This document shows, one piece after another, positions 4,536 to 5,365 of a DNA stretch of 5,365 nt. Below the pieces are notes generated by a model. It was not told the origin of the DNA, did no database searches, and saw nothing but the letters and a program-made list of their open reading frames with translations. Source of the DNA: Candidatus Peregrinibacteria bacterium CG_4_10_14_0_2_um_filter_43_11 (GTDB lineage: Bacteria > Patescibacteriota > Gracilibacteria > UM-FILTER-43-11). The DNA lies in contig PFOK01000034.1 of assembly GCA_002792495.1 (NCBI GenBank), positions 1 to 5,365 of the forward strand, in the 5' to 3' direction. Numbering within the stretch: the first letter of the stretch is position 1; the number at the start of each line of letters is the position of its first letter. Position numbers and translations under genes: made by a program.

Positions 4536-4595
4536 CCGCTTTGCTCCGTACCTCCGCAAGCCTCCACCCATGTCGCAAAGTGCGGGACGTTATGT
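4536..4595 (+). other. attC recombination site 5, collapsed
   Basis: The 3' half is intact: cgcaaagtgc (4574-4583), gggac, then GTTATGT (4589-4595), almost identical to the 3' half of attC1. The left arm ccgctttgc (4536-4544) pairs with gcaaag..cgg (4575-4585) around a two-base TG bulge. The spacer with the usual tttgctcc and caccc words is present (4540-4568), but the terminal hairpin is gone: caccc-atg runs straight into tcgcaaag. No 5' box (expected GAACAAC) is visible. Confidence 0.7.
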
Positions 4596-4611
4596 GAAAT
4601 GCCTTTAGATT
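4589..4611 (+). repeat. Left terminal inverted repeat of cassette 6
   Basis: These 23 bases, beginning with the core box GTTATGT, match the reverse complement of 5252-5274 at 18 positions without gaps; tgcctttagatt (4600-4611) alone matches 11 of 12. No promoter fits in the 25 bases before the next ATG, so the gene may rely on transcription from cassette 5. Confidence 0.75.
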
Positions 4612-4620
4612 ACTAAACCT

Positions 4621-5277
4621 ATGAATAAAAAAGTTCTAACAATATTGATTCTGATATTAACAATCAGTGGTCTTTTGATAAACAACAAAATCGAATTCAT
4701 CCCATCTTGGCTACTAGCTGACGAAAGCATCAATTACATATCACTCATATTGTTAGTAATTTCAACACTACTAGCAATTTTACTAATTTATTCACTAATT
4801 AGGAATAGGACAAAAATTTCAACAAAATTATTATTTCAATGGACTAAAATCATAGTTTTTTCTCTAGGAATTGTTGGTTACCTATATTTTTTCATTAGTT
4901 TCACGATACTTTATTCCAAACATAGTATATTTGAAAGAATGTTTAGTGGCAGGGAATTTATAATGGAACTAAATTATCCAGAATTTGGAAAAACGTATTA
5001 CATTTATGAACATCCATGTTTTCTTGGAGCAACGATAAAAGATCCTTGTTCTGACTTCGGAAGCATTTTATACATAAAGCAAGGATGGTTTCCAGCAATG
5101 TATGAGGTAGCAAAATTCCCTTTTCCTGCAGGCGAAATTAAAAAAAGGAATAATTTTGTTGAAATTCATCCGGATGGCAAAGGCTGGAATTTTAATCAAG
5201 ATTATTTAATACTCGACTTGGAAACAAACAAATCCCAAATAATTCAAAAGCAATCAAAAGGCACATCATACAACTAG
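4621..5277 (+). CDS. Membrane protein of unknown function, cassette 6
   Basis: A 218-aa protein I do not recognise. Three membrane segments are visible: about 5-22 (VLTILILILTISGLLI), 39-60 (YISLILLVISTLLAILLIYSLI) and 75-97 (TKIIVFSLGIVGYLYFFISFTIL). The basic stretch RNRTK between the second and third suggests a cytoplasmic loop, which would place the first 4 residues inside and the C-terminal 120 residues outside. That domain is polar, with two cysteines ten residues apart (C133, C143) that could form a disulfide, and aromatic-rich strands (YYIYE, GWFPAMYEV, DGKGWNFNQDYLIL). The start is 25 bp after attC5, with no Shine-Dalgarno sequence. The last codons lie in the right inverted repeat and across a core box, and the TAG stop is at the junction with a likely insertion sequence, so the original C-terminus may have differed slightly. 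Immunity or envelope roles would fit, but are guesses. Confidence 0.75.
   Translation: MNKKVLTILILILTISGLLINNKIEFIPSWLLADESINYISLILLVISTLLAILLIYSLIRNRTKISTKLLFQWTKIIVFSLGIVGYLYFFISFTILYSKHSIFERMFSGREFIMELNYPEFGKTYYIYEHPCFLGATIKDPCSDFGSILYIKQGWFPAMYEVAKFPFPAGEIKKRNNFVEIHPDGKGWNFNQDYLILDLETNKSQIIQKQSKGTSYN
5252..5274 (+). repeat. Right inverted repeat of cassette 6 with attC6 5' box
   Basis: Partner of 4589-4611 (18 of 23). Its last seven bases, ATACAAC (5268-5274), fit the 5' core box of an attC whose cassette begins GTTATGT (complement match 5 of 7). Nothing resembling the rest of an attC follows; instead the sequence changes to a reverse-strand transposase end. I read this as an attC6 interrupted directly after its 5' box. 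Confidence 0.65.
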
Positions 5278-5365
5278 TATTTCATCCTTTAAATTCAGGC
5301 TTGTAGAGACCCGGGAATATTTTTTGCGCTTTTTCCGTTGTAAATTTCCAGGTGATGGTTCGTTT
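5275..5365 (-). mobile_element. Probable end of an IS630-type insertion sequence
   Basis: The transposase stop codon (5282-5284, reverse strand) lies only 5-10 bases from the last attC6 base, so one IS end should fall within about 5275-5281. IS630 elements insert at TA; ctagta at 5274-5279 offers two TA dinucleotides. The other end is outside the window, so terminal repeats and target duplication cannot be checked. Confidence 0.5.
5282..5365 (-). CDS. Transposase C-terminus, IS630-like (partial)
   Basis: On the reverse strand 27 codons run from the window edge to a TGA at 5284-5282. The peptide ITWKFTTEKAQKIFPGLY matches the pattern W-x-FTT-x-x-A-(4-5)-LY that ends many IS630-family DDE transposases (typically written as xxWxFTTEDARxKLxxLYP). 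The catalytic DDE residues lie in the missing part. This is the only reverse-strand gene in the window and it faces the cassette array. The family assignment rests on one short motif; another DDE transposase is possible. Confidence 0.6.
   Translation of the reverse strand, partial: KRTITWKFTTEKAQKIFPGLYKPEFKG

Noticed and set aside
5330..5345. ccgttgtaaat as the 3' box of attC6
   Set aside because: It lies inside the reverse-strand transposase frame and has no paired inner arm upstream.

Overview
The window is a stretch of integron-type gene cassettes from an uncultured, AT-rich bacterium, with no integrase gene in view (a CALIN-like array or the distal part of a long integron). Seven forward coding regions each start without a visible Shine-Dalgarno sequence, and TAA, TAG and TGA are all used as stops, so the code is standard. 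A Patescibacteria (CPR)-like or Bacteroidota-like host would fit these traits, but nothing here fixes the taxon.

Layout. Cassette 1 (left end outside or unseen) carries a 122-aa unknown protein behind a good promoter. Cassette 2 (626-1748) carries an APH(2'')-like phosphotransferase. Cassette 3 (1749-2263) carries a 79-aa unknown protein and a terminator. Cassette 4 (2264-4155) carries two genes, an unknown protein with ADP-ribosyltransferase-like motifs behind a structured leader, and a YbaK/EbsC-type tRNA-editing deacylase. Cassette 5 (4156-4589) carries a DUF202 membrane protein. Cassette 6 (from 4590) carries a three-helix membrane protein and is cut off by a reverse-strand transposase that looks like the IS630 family. 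The genes have no shared pathway; this mixture of small accessory functions is typical of cassette arrays.

Cassette boundaries are defined by attC sites at 512-631, 1638-1754, 2149-2269, 4011-4161 and 4536-4595. Each has a GTT-type 3' core box, complementary inner arms, and (in the first four) a long central hairpin. In the clearest case the 5' core box of an attC is the exact reverse complement of the first bases of its own cassette (cassette 2: GTTAAAC at 625-631, GTTTAAC at 1638-1644), as expected for true cassettes. The first four sites share a central hairpin with a TTC triloop and an AT-rich one-sided bulge. The fourth looks chimeric and the fifth has lost its hairpin.

The most unusual feature is that the two non-coding ends of individual cassettes are inverted repeats of each other well beyond the 7-base core boxes. 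In cassette 2 the arms are 46 nt with 39 matches and reach into both ends of the gene; in cassette 3 there is an 18/19 match plus an outer 17/24 match; in cassette 6 an 18/23 match. Cassettes 4 and 5 show weaker versions. In the excised circle these arms would flank attC and extend its stem.
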